The position numbers and the translations under genes were made by a program. A stretch of DNA of 64,000 bases from Salinispora oceanensis (GTDB taxonomy: Bacteria > Actinomycetota > Actinomycetes > Mycobacteriales > Micromonosporaceae): contig NZ_KB911579.1 of assembly GCF_000383575.1 (NCBI RefSeq), forward strand, positions 936,221 through 1,000,220. Direction: 5' to 3'. Positions 54,379-62,543 of this stretch are shown piece after piece (position 1 is the stretch's first letter; each line of letters starts with the position of its first letter). A model generated the notes under the pieces. The model made no database searches and was not told the DNA's origin. It saw only the letters and a list, made by a program, of their open reading frames with translations.

Positions 54379-55956
54379 TCAGCGGTGGGGCTCCGGGCGT
54401 CGGCGCTCCGCCTCGCCGGCCGGCACCGGGATGTTCTCGGTCCGCAGCGGAATCTCCCTGATCAGCCAGGCGAGCACCGGTACTACGAGGGTGAACAACA
54501 GGGCCCACACGAACACGTGCGAGACCGCGTCGGCGAGACCACCGAGGACCAGCTCCCGGACCGCCTCTGGTAGCTCCCGAAGTTTCGCGAGGTCCATCGC
54601 CGCTCCGGCCTCACCACCGCCGAACATCCCGCCACCAGGGGAGCTGGCCAGCCGGCTGGCGAAGACGGCCCCGAAGAGCGAGATGCCGAACGAACCACCG
54701 ATCGAACGGAAGAAGGTCGCCGCGCCGCTGGCCGCGCCCAGATCACGCTGATCAACGCTGTTCTGCGCAATCAGCATCGTCGTCTGCATCAGGAAGCCCA
54801 TGCCGACGCCGAGCACGAGTAGGTAGAGCGAGGACTCCGCCACTTCGGTCTGCGCGTCAAGCCGCGTCAGCAGGACCATGCCAACACTCATCACCACACC
54901 GCCGACAATCGGGAAGACCCGGTACCGGCCGGTCCTGGTGATCGTCCGCCCCACCACCAACGAGACCACCAGCATGCCGAACATCAACGGCAGCAGAAGC
55001 AGCCCGGACTCGGTGGCGGTGGCGCCCTGCACCGTCTGCTGGTAGAGCGGCAGAAAACTCATCGCCCCGTACATCGCGAAGCCGAGCAGGAAGCCAATCA
55101 CCGAGATCAGCGCGAAGTTTCGGTTGGCGAAGAGGGAAAGCGGCAGGACCGGCTCAACCGCCCGCCGCTCGACGACCCCGAACACGGCGAGCGAAGCCAC
55201 CGCGAGGACGATCAGGCCAACGATCTGCGGCGAACGCCAGGCGTACTCGTTGCCGCCCCACGTGGTGATCAGCACAATCGCGGTGATGCCGACCGCGAGC
55301 AGTGCGGCACCGAGCCAGTCGATCCGGTGCTCGGTGCGATGCCGGGGCAGCCGCAGGGTGGCGACGAGCAGCACCAGCGCGACCCCGCCGAGGGGCAGGT
55401 TGACGTAGAAGGCCCAGCGCCAGGAGAGATGGTCAGTGATGAAGCCACCGACCAACGGGCCAGCCACCAGGGCGATCGCCATGATCCCGGCAATCATCCC
55501 TTGATAGCGGCCCCGCTCTCGGGGCGGCACCAGATCACCGATGATCGCCAACACACCGACCATCAGGCCGCCCGCGCCGAGGCCCTGCACCGCGCGGAAG
55601 GCGATCAGCTCCACCATCCCGTCGTCCGGACCGCCGAGCAGGTCGGAGCCCGCCATGCCGCAGAGCGCGGATCCGACCAGGAAGATCACCACTGAGGTCA
55701 GGAAGATCGGCTTCCGGCCGAAGAGATCACCGAGCTTGCCCCAGATCGGAGTGGAGACGGTGGTCCCGAGAACATAGGCGGTCACAACCCAGGTGAAGTG
55801 GTTCAGCCCGCCGAACTCACCCACGATCCTCGGCAGTGCGGTGCTGACGATCATGTTGTCCAACATCGCCAGCATCATGGCGATCATCAGGCTGAAGAGC
55901 ACGATCCGGATATTCGGTCGCGGTGGTGCCGGGGCCGCCTGGGTTGCCTGGGTCAT
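54379..55956 (-). CDS. DHA2-family MFS drug exporter (14 TM)
   Basis: A 525-residue major-facilitator exporter. DNMIVSTALPRIVGEFGG near residue 33 is motif D1, WGKLGDLFGRKP motif A, and RAVQGLGAGGLMVG motif C region of the drug-proton antiporter group. Fourteen hydrophobic helices are visible. Divergent from the tetR gene at 56061, with two 18-bp direct repeats between them. Substrate unknown; the SMR-like tail GGGMFGGGEAGAA is an extracytoplasmic loop. Confidence 0.9.
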   Translation of the reverse strand: MTQATQAAPAPPRPNIRIVLFSLMIAMMLAMLDNMIVSTALPRIVGEFGGLNHFTWVVTAYVLGTTVSTPIWGKLGDLFGRKPIFLTSVVIFLVGSALCGMAGSDLLGGPDDGMVELIAFRAVQGLGAGGLMVGVLAIIGDLVPPRERGRYQGMIAGIMAIALVAGPLVGGFITDHLSWRWAFYVNLPLGGVALVLLVATLRLPRHRTEHRIDWLGAALLAVGITAIVLITTWGGNEYAWRSPQIVGLIVLAVASLAVFGVVERRAVEPVLPLSLFANRNFALISVIGFLLGFAMYGAMSFLPLYQQTVQGATATESGLLLLPLMFGMLVVSLVVGRTITRTGRYRVFPIVGGVVMSVGMVLLTRLDAQTEVAESSLYLLVLGVGMGFLMQTTMLIAQNSVDQRDLGAASGAATFFRSIGGSFGISLFGAVFASRLASSPGGGMFGGGEAGAAMDLAKLRELPEAVRELVLGGLADAVSHVFVWALLFTLVVPVLAWLIREIPLRTENIPVPAGEAERRRPEPHR

Positions 55957-55980
55957 ACGTTGTTCCCCTCGGGGGTGATG

Positions 55981-56022
55981 AGCTTACTTGCCGACCGGCT
56001 AGCCAGCTTACTAGCCGTACGG
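55981..56022. promoter_or_regulatory. Two 18-bp direct repeats, probable tandem TetR operators
   Basis: AGCTTACTTGCCGACCGG (55981-55998) and AGCTTACTAGCCGTACGG (56005-56022) match at 15 of 18 positions, 24 bases apart, between divergent MFS and tetR starts. A period of about two helical turns suits binding of two repressor dimers side by side. Confidence 0.6.
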
Positions 56023-56060
56023 TAAGTTGGGGTGCCGACGACAGTCAAGCGGGTCAGGTG

Positions 56061-56651
56061 ATGAGAGTGCGGGAGAGCACCGGCAGTACACGGGAACGGA
56101 TCAAGACCGTCGCCCTGGAGCTCTTCACCGAGCAGGGCTACGAGAAGACCTCGCTCCGGGAGATCGCCGAACGGCTCGACGTGACGAAGGCGGCGCTCTA
56201 CTACCACTTCAAGAGCAAGGACGAAATCGTCAACAGCTTCGTCGAGGACCGCCTCGATCAGCTGGACGACCTCGTCGCCTGGGCCGAGGCCCAACCCGCC
56301 ACCCTGACCACCCGGCGGGGCGTTATCAGCCGGTACGCGGACACGATGTGCGCCGGGCAACACTCGTCAGTGATGCGCTTCTTCGAGCAGAACCAGACAG
56401 CGTTACGGAGTCTCGCCGCCGGCCAGCGGATACGGGAGCGGATGTTCCAGCTGGCCAACCTGCTCTGTGGCGACGACTCCTCCCCCGAGGCCCAACTCCG
56501 GGCCACCCTCGCGCTCTTCTCCGTCCACAGCAGTTGGTTCGGGGTACGAGCGCCCGGTCTGACCGACCAGGAGCGCAGGGAGGTCGCCCTGAAGGTGGCC
56601 GACGAACTGATCGTCGCCATCGGCCCACCCCCGACCGACGCCCCCCGCTGA
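56061..56651 (+). CDS. TetR family transcriptional regulator
   Basis: A 196-residue TetR repressor from ATG 56061. HTH with GYEKTSLREIAERLDVTKAAL and YYHFKSKDEI; ligand domain MRFFEQNQTALRSLAAGQ. It is divergent from the DHA2 exporter and shares its operator region with it, so it most likely represses that exporter. Confidence 0.92.
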   Translation: MRVRESTGSTRERIKTVALELFTEQGYEKTSLREIAERLDVTKAALYYHFKSKDEIVNSFVEDRLDQLDDLVAWAEAQPATLTTRRGVISRYADTMCAGQHSSVMRFFEQNQTALRSLAAGQRIRERMFQLANLLCGDDSSPEAQLRATLALFSVHSSWFGVRAPGLTDQERREVALKVADELIVAIGPPPTDAPR

Positions 56652-56664
56652 CCCAGCCCCCAAC

Positions 56665-57168
56665 TCAGGCGGGAAGCGGAAGCCGCAGTCCACGCAGGAG
56701 TACACCGGCAACCGGCGACCAGTCCAGCTCCGGCGCCCGAGCGAAACCCCGCCGCTGATAGAGCCGCTGCGCCGAGGCGGCGAGGCCATCCCGAATACAG
56801 ATCACCAGGGCGGAGCAGCCCAACTCGGTCGCCCGCGCCACGCACGCCTCCACCAGAGCCGCGCCAACTCCCCGCCCCTGCACTGCCGGGTCCACGGCGA
56901 GCATCCGGAACTCCGCCTCGCCGGCTCCGGAGAGCTCGGCGTAACGGGTACCGGGCAGGACGAAGAGGACCGAACCGAGCACGGCGTCGGTGCCGGCGTC
57001 CACGGCGACCAGCACCTCACCGTGCTCCACCCGAGCCGGGACATCGGCGAGCACAGCCGCGTAGCCGTGCTCCCCCTTGAGCTGCCCGTCCGCCTCGTAG
57101 GCGGCGACCGTCAGCCGGGCGACCGCGGCATGGTCAGCCGGCTTGACGGGGCGGACCAGGACACTCAA
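56665..57168 (-). CDS. GNAT N-acetyltransferase
   Basis: A 167-residue acetyltransferase. The conserved core is FRMLAVDPAVQGRGVGAALVEACVARA, with the Q/RxxGxG/A acetyl-CoA loop, and LYQRRGFARAPELDW near the end. The start is TTG 57168, whose TTGA overlaps the stop of the biotin-carrier gene by 4 bp, so the two genes are coupled. Substrate unknown. Confidence 0.82.
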   Translation of the reverse strand: MSVLVRPVKPADHAAVARLTVAAYEADGQLKGEHGYAAVLADVPARVEHGEVLVAVDAGTDAVLGSVLFVLPGTRYAELSGAGEAEFRMLAVDPAVQGRGVGAALVEACVARATELGCSALVICIRDGLAASAQRLYQRRGFARAPELDWSPVAGVLLRGLRLPLPA

Positions 57169-57380
57169 CCGATCACCGCGATCAGGTCGCCGTCCTGCAC
57201 CACGTCCCCCTCGTTGACCGCCAGCTCCTGCACGACGCCGTCGGACTCGCTGACGACCGGGATCTCCATCTTCATCGACTCCAAGATCACCAATGTGTCC
57301 CCCTCGGACACGGTGTCCCCGGCCGACGCGACGACCTTCCAGACGTTCGCCACCATCTCGGCGCGGATCTCCTCGGCCAT
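57165..57380 (-). CDS. Small biotin/lipoyl carrier protein
   Basis: A 71-residue biotinyl domain, matching the mycobacterial biotinylated protein TB7.3 (Rv3221c) in size and place. ESMKMEIP is the biotinylation box with the target lysine near residue 35. ATG 57380 follows AAAGGG. It is probably biotinylated and serves an acyl-CoA carboxylase or an unknown partner. The GNAT gene overlaps it by 4 bp. Confidence 0.88.
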   Translation of the reverse strand: MAEEIRAEMVANVWKVVASAGDTVSEGDTLVILESMKMEIPVVSESDGVVQELAVNEGDVVQDGDLIAVIG

Positions 57381-57646
57381 CTCCACAGCCCTTTCTCTCG
57401 CGACTGTCCTGCCGACGTATCCAATCATGAGCCGGGTCGGGGCGGGGCAGCCACGCCAAGACCAGACATCCAGCCTGGCAGGCACCAGTACCACCCGAGC
57501 ACGCTTCGAGAAGCGGGGCGGGGCCTCGCCGGGCGACGACGCGGGCCGGGCCCGTCCGCCGATGGCAACGGCACTAGGGTCGGACAGGTCCGTTTCCCCG
57601 CCGCGGCGATCACACCGCCGGGGCGCCCACCAACGAGGAGGTCACC

Positions 57647-57721
57647 ATGGCCAAGAGGGCCCGGAAGAAGAAGGCCCGTAAGAAGGGCGCGGCCAACCAC
57701 GGCAAGCGCCCCAACTCCTGA
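57647..57721 (+). CDS. 50S ribosomal protein bL37
   Basis: A 24-residue, extremely basic protein (MAKRARKKKARKKG, then AANHGKRPNS). It follows a strong GAGGAGG SD seven bases upstream. Size, the KKARKK core and the C-terminal NHGKRPN match bL37, an actinobacterial 50S protein seen in mycobacterial ribosome structures. It is far too short for usual gene finders. Downstream is a bidirectional terminator. Confidence 0.85.
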   Translation: MAKRARKKKARKKGAANHGKRPNS

Positions 57722-57766
57722 GCCGCCGCCGCGACCTGGCCCAGCCGGCTCGGCCCGCGGAAACGA

Positions 57767-57799
57767 CGGTGGCCCGGACCGAATCGGTCCGGGCCACCG
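57767..57799. terminator. Hairpin between bL37 and rsrA
   Basis: A 14-bp stem (57767-57780 with 57786-57799) around GAATC lies between the convergent bL37 and rsrA genes, serving both. Confidence 0.7.
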
Positions 57800-57813
57800 C
57801 GGTGTCACCCCGG

Positions 57814-58101
57814 TCAGTCAGCCAACTCACGCGACTCACTGCTGCCGAAGACCACGAGTTCGGCGAGCTTGCTGCGAAGCCGCTCGCGAAGCTGGTCAGG
57901 CGCGGTCTCGTTACCGCAGCAGCGGGCCACGAGCGCCTGGACCTCCTGCTCGATGCCGTATTCGCGCAGGCACGGACCACACTCGTCGAGGTGGTGCCGG
58001 ATCAGTTTCCGCCGCTCCTCGGCGCACTCCAGGTCCAGATACAGGTAGACCTCCGCCAACACCTCGCGGCAATCCGTCTCGTGCGGCTCTCCACAACTCA
58101 C
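57814..58101 (-). CDS. rsrA: Zinc anti-sigma factor RsrA/RshA
   Basis: A 95-residue ZAS anti-sigma factor. HHLDECGPCL gives the HxxxCxxC zinc motif (His37, Cys41 and Cys44), with Cys11 near the N-terminus. Under oxidation the cysteines form a disulfide, zinc is lost and SigR is released. It starts right after the sigR stop (1 bp gap), so the pair is cotranscribed. GTG 58101 is the start. Confidence 0.93.
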   Translation of the reverse strand: MSCGEPHETDCREVLAEVYLYLDLECAEERRKLIRHHLDECGPCLREYGIEQEVQALVARCCGNETAPDQLRERLRSKLAELVVFGSSESRELAD

Positions 58102-58102
58102 G

Positions 58103-58711
58103 TCATACCCCCCGGCCGGTCGAGCCCTTGGCCGACGACGCAGAGCTGAAGCCCCGCTCGGCCGCGTACTGCTCCAGCAGCTTGCGCAAATTACGACGAC
58201 CGCGGTGCAGGCGTGACATCACGGTGCCGATCGGCGTACCCATGATCTCGGCTACCTCCTTGTAGGAGAAGCCCTCGACGTCAGTGAGGTAGACAGCCAG
58301 CCGGAACTCCTCGGGTAGCTGTTGGAGCGCCTGCTTGATGTCGCTGTCCGGCAGCCGGTCCAACGCCTCCGTCTCAGCGGAGCGCAGCCCGCTGGAGGTG
58401 TGCGACTCGGCCTCGGCGAGTTGCCAGTCGGTGATCTCGTCGGTCGGCGCCTGAATTGGCTGCCGCTGCCGCCGGCGGTAGGAGTTGATGTAGGTATTGG
58501 TCAGGATTCGGTACAGCCAGGCCTTCAGGTTGGTTCCCTGCTCGAACTGGTGAAAGGCTGCATACGCCTTCAGGTACGTCTCCTGGACCAGATCCTCGGC
58601 GTCTGCCGGGTTGCGGGTCATCCGTAGGCCAGCAGCGTAGAGCTGGTCAACGAAGGGCATCGCGTCGCGCTCGAAGCGGGCCCTGCGCTCGTCCGTCTTC
58701 TCGGTGGTCAA
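58103..58711 (-). CDS. sigR: ECF sigma factor SigR/SigH
   Basis: A 202-residue ECF sigma factor from TTG 58711 (preceded by AGGGG); a longer in-frame extension exists, as in the unstable SigR-prime isoform of Streptomyces. Region 2 has [20 protein letters not shown] and [18 protein letters not shown]; region 4 has [20 protein letters not shown]. It drives the thiol-oxidative stress regulon and is held by the downstream RsrA. A matching promoter lies upstream. Confidence 0.92.
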   Translation of the reverse strand: MTTEKTDERRARFERDAMPFVDQLYAAGLRMTRNPADAEDLVQETYLKAYAAFHQFEQGTNLKAWLYRILTNTYINSYRRRQRQPIQAPTDEITDWQLAEAESHTSSGLRSAETEALDRLPDSDIKQALQQLPEEFRLAVYLTDVEGFSYKEVAEIMGTPIGTVMSRLHRGRRNLRKLLEQYAAERGFSSASSAKGSTGRGV

Positions 58712-58757
58712 CCGCGCATCCCCTCGGGTCGGATGTTTCCTCGCCGAGGATACGTGT

Positions 58758-58783
58758 AACACCCCGCCGACAGATTCACTTCC
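58758..58783 (-). promoter_or_regulatory. SigR-type promoter upstream of sigR
   Basis: On the minus strand GGAAG (58783-58779), an 18-bp spacer, then GTT (58760-58758). The Streptomyces SigR consensus is GGAAT-N18-GTT, so one base differs. It would give autoregulation of sigR-rsrA. Confidence 0.5.
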
Positions 58784-59114
58784 ACCCAGGTGCCCGACCG
58801 AAACCCGGTCCGCCGGCGCCACCGCTGGCCAGTTCGGCCCCTCCAGCACGCGGTGCCGCCGCCGCGTTTCCCGATCGTCCAGCTCCCGGGCCTGCGTCTC
58901 GACCGGCACCGGCCACCCCCCTCGTCGGAAAAGTCGTCCGCGGGGTGTAACGCAGGTCGGCGGGGCGGGAATTCCAGCCATCGGCCCCTATCCTGGTCCC
59001 GGCCCAACCTCGGCGGGGGCGGAGCTGGGACCAGGAAGGGCCCGGGAGGACCGGCGCCGCCGCCGGGCTGGGGCAGGCGGCACCATCCAAAGCAACGAAA
59101 GTCTTCCACCGCGG
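58784..59114. other. Gene-poor region between the sigR promoter and the hydrolase gene
   Basis: About 330 bp with no supported gene. Open frames on both strands are long but have proline/arginine-rich GC-skewed compositions typical of non-coding frames, and no start with good SD. Confidence 0.5.
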
Positions 59115-59783
59115 TCACGCCCCCTCGGCGCGGTCGGACGATCCCGCCCCACGCAACGGCCGATCCAGAGGGCGGGTCCAGCCGCCGGCGCGCAGCCAGT
59201 CGAGGACGACCGCCGCCGCGCCCGCCGGATCCTTGCGCAGCTCATGCCGCTCCCCCGGCCGGACGACGACTCGCACCGTCGGCACCGCGGCCACCGGCAC
59301 CCCGAACGGGTCCCGGTCACCGTTCACCACCAACGTCGGCACGCTGGCCGGCAGCTCGGCGGCGCGAGACCGCTCCGGCCGGCCCGGTGGATGCAGCGGA
59401 AACGCCAGGGCCACCACGCCGGCGGCCCCAACCGCGTCGGCGGTGCGGCAGGCCACCCGGGCGCCGCTGGAACGGCCGCCCGCCACCAGCGGAACTCCGG
59501 GACACCGCGCCCGAAGCACGGACAACACCTCCGTCCAGGCCACGTCGAGTTGCCGCGCGGGCGCGGGTGCGCGGCGGCCCGCGAGCCGGTAGGGCTGGGT
59601 CACGCGGGCGACAACCAGACCAGCGGTCAACGCAGCCTCCCGGAGCGCGAGCAGGTCCGGCGCATCGACCCCGCCGCCCGCTCCGTGACCGAGCACCAAC
59701 AGAGCGGCCGGCGGACCGACGGGCCGGTCGAGTTCCACCCCGGCCGGCCCGTGCGGAGTGATGATCTCCTCGGTCGGCGTCAC
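59115..59783 (-). CDS. Alpha/beta hydrolase (KANL3/Tex30-like)
   Basis: A 222-residue protein. LLVLGHGAGGGVDAPDLL near residue 28 is the GHGAGG oxyanion strand of the dienelactone-hydrolase/Tex30 group; VAGGRSSGARVACR near 100 contains the nucleophile serine (GRSSGA); RPGERHELRK near 190 carries the histidine. Start GTG 59783. Substrate unknown. It lies between the sigR unit and a second whiB gene, where M. tuberculosis has Rv3224-type genes, so possibly a SigR-regulon member. Confidence 0.75.
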   Translation of the reverse strand: MTPTEEIITPHGPAGVELDRPVGPPAALLVLGHGAGGGVDAPDLLALREAALTAGLVVARVTQPYRLAGRRAPAPARQLDVAWTEVLSVLRARCPGVPLVAGGRSSGARVACRTADAVGAAGVVALAFPLHPPGRPERSRAAELPASVPTLVVNGDRDPFGVPVAAVPTVRVVVRPGERHELRKDPAGAAAVVLDWLRAGGWTRPLDRPLRGAGSSDRAEGA

Positions 59784-59836
59784 GCCACCATTCTGACCGT
59801 CACGCCGATGTGCAGATCACGCCGCCACGCCGGCCG

Positions 59837-60226
59837 TCAACGGCCGAGCGGCACCGGGGCCAGCCGCCGGCCCCGGACCAGCGGCCGGCCAGCATCGGTT
59901 AGTGCTGGCTGAACCTCGCCGCGCCAGGCGACCAGCATGGCCCGGCGCTCGCGCGGGGTGGTGCCACCCCAAACGCCGTAGCAGTCACCGACCTCCAGCG
60001 CCCAGGCGAGACAGGCCCCCTGCACGTCGCAGGTGTGACAGAGCGCCACAGCGGCGTCCGCCGGCTCGTTGGGTGCCGGAAAGAAAGTTTCCGGGTCAAC
60101 GCTTTGACAGAGACCCCTGGTACGCCATGCGTCGTCTCGCTGACGCTCGTGCAGGGCCCGCAACAGGCGCGTGTCACGTCGTGCAGCTGCAACCTCGTGT
60201 GGACGGGGCATACGTGCCCTGGTCAT
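59837..60226 (-). CDS. WhiB-family Fe-S regulator with Arg-rich tail
   Basis: A 129-residue Wbl protein from ATG 60226 (GGGGGAGG eight bases upstream). LCQSVDPETFFPA and CHTCDVQGACLAWAL contain the four cysteines (C-x2-C-x5-C in the second group), and GVWGGTTPRERRA is the Wbl turn. An N-terminal extension of about 35 residues is rich in Arg. The C-terminal PLVRGRRLAP resembles an AT-hook core (RGR), as in WhiB7/WblC, but this is weaker than the real RGRP hook. It is longer than WhiB1. A 27-bp inverted repeat is upstream. Confidence 0.82.
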   Translation of the reverse strand: MTRARMPRPHEVAAARRDTRLLRALHERQRDDAWRTRGLCQSVDPETFFPAPNEPADAAVALCHTCDVQGACLAWALEVGDCYGVWGGTTPRERRAMLVAWRGEVQPALTDAGRPLVRGRRLAPVPLGR

Positions 60227-60306
60227 CCACCCACCTCCCCCGTGGGACCGGAAATCTCGGGCGCGACTCGCTGCATGCGGATCGACACCCACCACCGGCG
60301 CTCTGG

Positions 60307-60333
60307 TGTATCGCACTTTTTGAAGTCGATACA
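60307..60333 (-). promoter_or_regulatory. Inverted repeat TGTATCG...CGATACA upstream of whiB
   Basis: Seven-base arms 60307-60313 and 60327-60333 with inner CTT/AAG pairs, 80 bp upstream of the second whiB. A TTGTAT in one arm could act as a -35 element. Either an operator or an mRNA stem. Confidence 0.45.
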
Positions 60334-60417
60334 AGGGGTAGCGGGAAAAAGTTGAATTAACCAAGAAAGTTTTGCTCTTAAAACCGACAAATCACCTGAC
60401 CTTAAGTCGCGAATACG

Positions 60418-61137
60418 TCAGAAAAGTGTCTCCTCCCCAGACCCGCTGCCACGCCGGCGCGGCACCGACGCCGCGACCCGTTCGACGAGCCCCGGGCCGT
60501 CGTTCCGGACGTTGCCAACTGCCGGCCCAACCGGACGGACCTCCAACCCGGCCAGCCACTCCAGCGACGGCGGGGTGAGCAGGTCCACCGGCCGCTCGGT
60601 GGGCCCCAGCCAGGCACCCCACCGCTCGGTGGGCAGCAACAGCGGCATCCGGTCATGTACGTCGGCCAGGTCGCCGCGGGCGGGGGTGGTCACGATGCCG
60701 CAGGTGAGCAACGGCTCACCCGGGCCCTCCCACACCGAGCAGATGCCGGCGAAGACGACCGGCGAGCCGTCCCGGGGAGTCAGGTAGTACGCCTGCTTGC
60801 CACCCGGGTGACGGACCCACTCGTACCAACCGTCCGCCGGCAGCAGACACCGGTGGCGGGCGAAGGCACGGGCGTACGCCCGGCTCGTGGCCACCGTCTC
60901 GGCCCGAGCATTGATCATGCGAGCAGCGCCGGCCGGGGAGCGCGACCAAGCCGGGACAAAGCCCCAGCGCCCCAGCGAAAGCACCCGCTGGCCGGCCGCG
61001 GTGGCCTGGACCAACGGCACCGGATCGGTGGGGGCGACGTTGTAGGCCGCGCCGAGCCGGCCACCCGTATCGTCGTACGACTCGAACATCGCGCTCAGGT
61101 CCCCCGCGGACCGGGTCGTCGCGTATCTCCCGCACAC
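60418..61137 (-). CDS. SRAP/HMCES family protein (YedK-like)
   Basis: A 239-residue SOS-response-associated peptidase family protein that crosslinks to abasic sites in single-stranded DNA. The start is GTG 61137 so that Cys2 follows the initiator Met, as required for the catalytic DNA-protein crosslink (CGRYATT); the longer start would displace it. AAYNVAPTDPVPLV, INARAETV and RHRCLLPADGWYEW hold the other active-site residues; ADVHDRMPLLLP is the catalytic histidine loop. It is divergent from aroA by about 100 bp, as Rv3226c-Rv3227 in M. tuberculosis. Confidence 0.93.
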   Translation of the reverse strand: MCGRYATTRSAGDLSAMFESYDDTGGRLGAAYNVAPTDPVPLVQATAAGQRVLSLGRWGFVPAWSRSPAGAARMINARAETVATSRAYARAFARHRCLLPADGWYEWVRHPGGKQAYYLTPRDGSPVVFAGICSVWEGPGEPLLTCGIVTTPARGDLADVHDRMPLLLPTERWGAWLGPTERPVDLLTPPSLEWLAGLEVRPVGPAVGNVRNDGPGLVERVAASVPRRRGSGSGEETLF

Positions 61138-61241
61138 ACCGGACACGCTAGCGCCCCAACCGGTCGCCCGCCGTCCCGCGAAGCGGGCCGGCACCGGGGG
61201 TAGCTGACGATGACCGTTGGTGAAGGCGGCAGAATGTAACC

Positions 61242-62543
61242 GTGGGAAATCTGACCGCTACCCGGCCGCCGCGGCCATGGACCGCCCCGACCGCCTCGGA
61301 TCCGGTCTCGACGAAGCTGCGCCTGCCCGGCTCCAAGTCACTCACCGCGCGCGCCCTGGTGCTCAGCGGCCTGGCTACCGGCCCATCAACGCTCGCGCGG
61401 CCCCTACGAGCCCGCGACACCGAGTTGATGGCCAACGGACTACGGGCGATGGGTGCGCACGTCTCGACCAGCGACGACGAGCGCTGGCTGGTCCGGCCGC
61501 ACCCGCTGGCCGGGCCGGCGCACATTGATGTCGGCCTCGCCGGCACGGTGATGCGCTTCCTGCCCCCGGTTAGCGGCCTCGCGGACGGTCGCATCACCTT
61601 CGACGGCGACCCACAAGCCCGCCAGCGTCCGCTGGGGCCACTCCTGGACGCCCTGCGCCGCCTCGGTGTCCGAATCACCTCACCGACCTCCGGGAGCCTG
61701 CCGCTGACCGTGCTCGGTGGCGGCAACATTCGCGGCGGCGAGGTCGTGATCGACGCCAGCGCCTCCAGTCAACTCGTCTCCGGGCTGCTCCTGGCGGCTC
61801 CCCGCTTCGACCGAGGGGTGGTCGTTCGACACGTCGGCCCGCCGGTGCCCTCCGCGCCCCACCTGCGGATGACGGTGCAGATGCTGCGAGCCGCCGGTGC
61901 CGCCATCGATGACACCACCCCCGATGTCTGGACGGTCGAACCGGGCCCACTGACCGGCCGTGGCTGGGAGATCGAGCCAGACCTCTCCGGCGCGGTTCCG
62001 TTCTTCGCCGCCGCGCTGGTCACCGGCGGAGAGGTAACCGTGACCGGCTGGCCGGGCGGCAGCGTCCAGCCAGTCGAGCGGCTCCGCGGGCTGTTGCAGG
62101 CGATGGGGGGCGAGGTGTCCCTCTCCACCACCGGGCTGACCGTGCGGGGCACCGGCACCGTCCACGGCCTGACCGCCGACCTCTCCGACGTGAGTGAACT
62201 GACCCCGGCGTTGACCGCGCTGGCGATGCTCGCCGACTCCCCCTCCCGGTTTACCGGGATCGCCCACATCCGGGGGCACGAGACCGATCGAATCTCGGCG
62301 CTCGCCCGCGAGTTCACCGCTCTCGGCGCCGACCTCACCGAGTCCCAGGACGGGCTGGCGATCCGACCCCGGCCGCTTCGTGGCGGAGTGTTTGAGACCT
62401 ACCACGACCACCGGATGGCACACGCCGCCGCGATCGCCGGGCTGGCCGTGCCCGGCATCGAGCTGAGCGACGTTGCCTGCACCTCGAAGACGATGCCGGA
62501 ATTCCCGGCGCTATGGTCAGCGATGGTGACCGGCAAAAGCTGA
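61242..62543 (+). CDS. aroA: 3-phosphoshikimate 1-carboxyvinyltransferase
   Basis: A 433-residue EPSP synthase joining shikimate-3-phosphate and PEP in the aromatic amino-acid pathway. LRLPGSKSLTARALVL near residue 27, GLAGTVMRFLPP near 97, IDASASSQLVSGLLLAAP near 165 and HETDRISALAREF near 340 are diagnostic. GTG 61242 follows a weak SD. The downstream rsgA frame overlaps its end. Target of glyphosate. Confidence 0.95.
   Translation: MGNLTATRPPRPWTAPTASDPVSTKLRLPGSKSLTARALVLSGLATGPSTLARPLRARDTELMANGLRAMGAHVSTSDDERWLVRPHPLAGPAHIDVGLAGTVMRFLPPVSGLADGRITFDGDPQARQRPLGPLLDALRRLGVRITSPTSGSLPLTVLGGGNIRGGEVVIDASASSQLVSGLLLAAPRFDRGVVVRHVGPPVPSAPHLRMTVQMLRAAGAAIDDTTPDVWTVEPGPLTGRGWEIEPDLSGAVPFFAAALVTGGEVTVTGWPGGSVQPVERLRGLLQAMGGEVSLSTTGLTVRGTGTVHGLTADLSDVSELTPALTALAMLADSPSRFTGIAHIRGHETDRISALAREFTALGADLTESQDGLAIRPRPLRGGVFETYHDHRMAHAAAIAGLAVPGIELSDVACTSKTMPEFPALWSAMVTGKS

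Noticed and set aside
58708..59118. 136-codon minus-strand frame upstream of sigR
   Set aside because: Pro/Arg/Gly-rich, overlaps the sigR promoter and start; no homologous pattern seen.
60307..60333. Inverted repeat as a terminator for SRAP gene
   Set aside because: It lies 85 bp past the SRAP stop but the arms are only 7 bp and AT-rich; its place before whiB fits an operator or promoter better.
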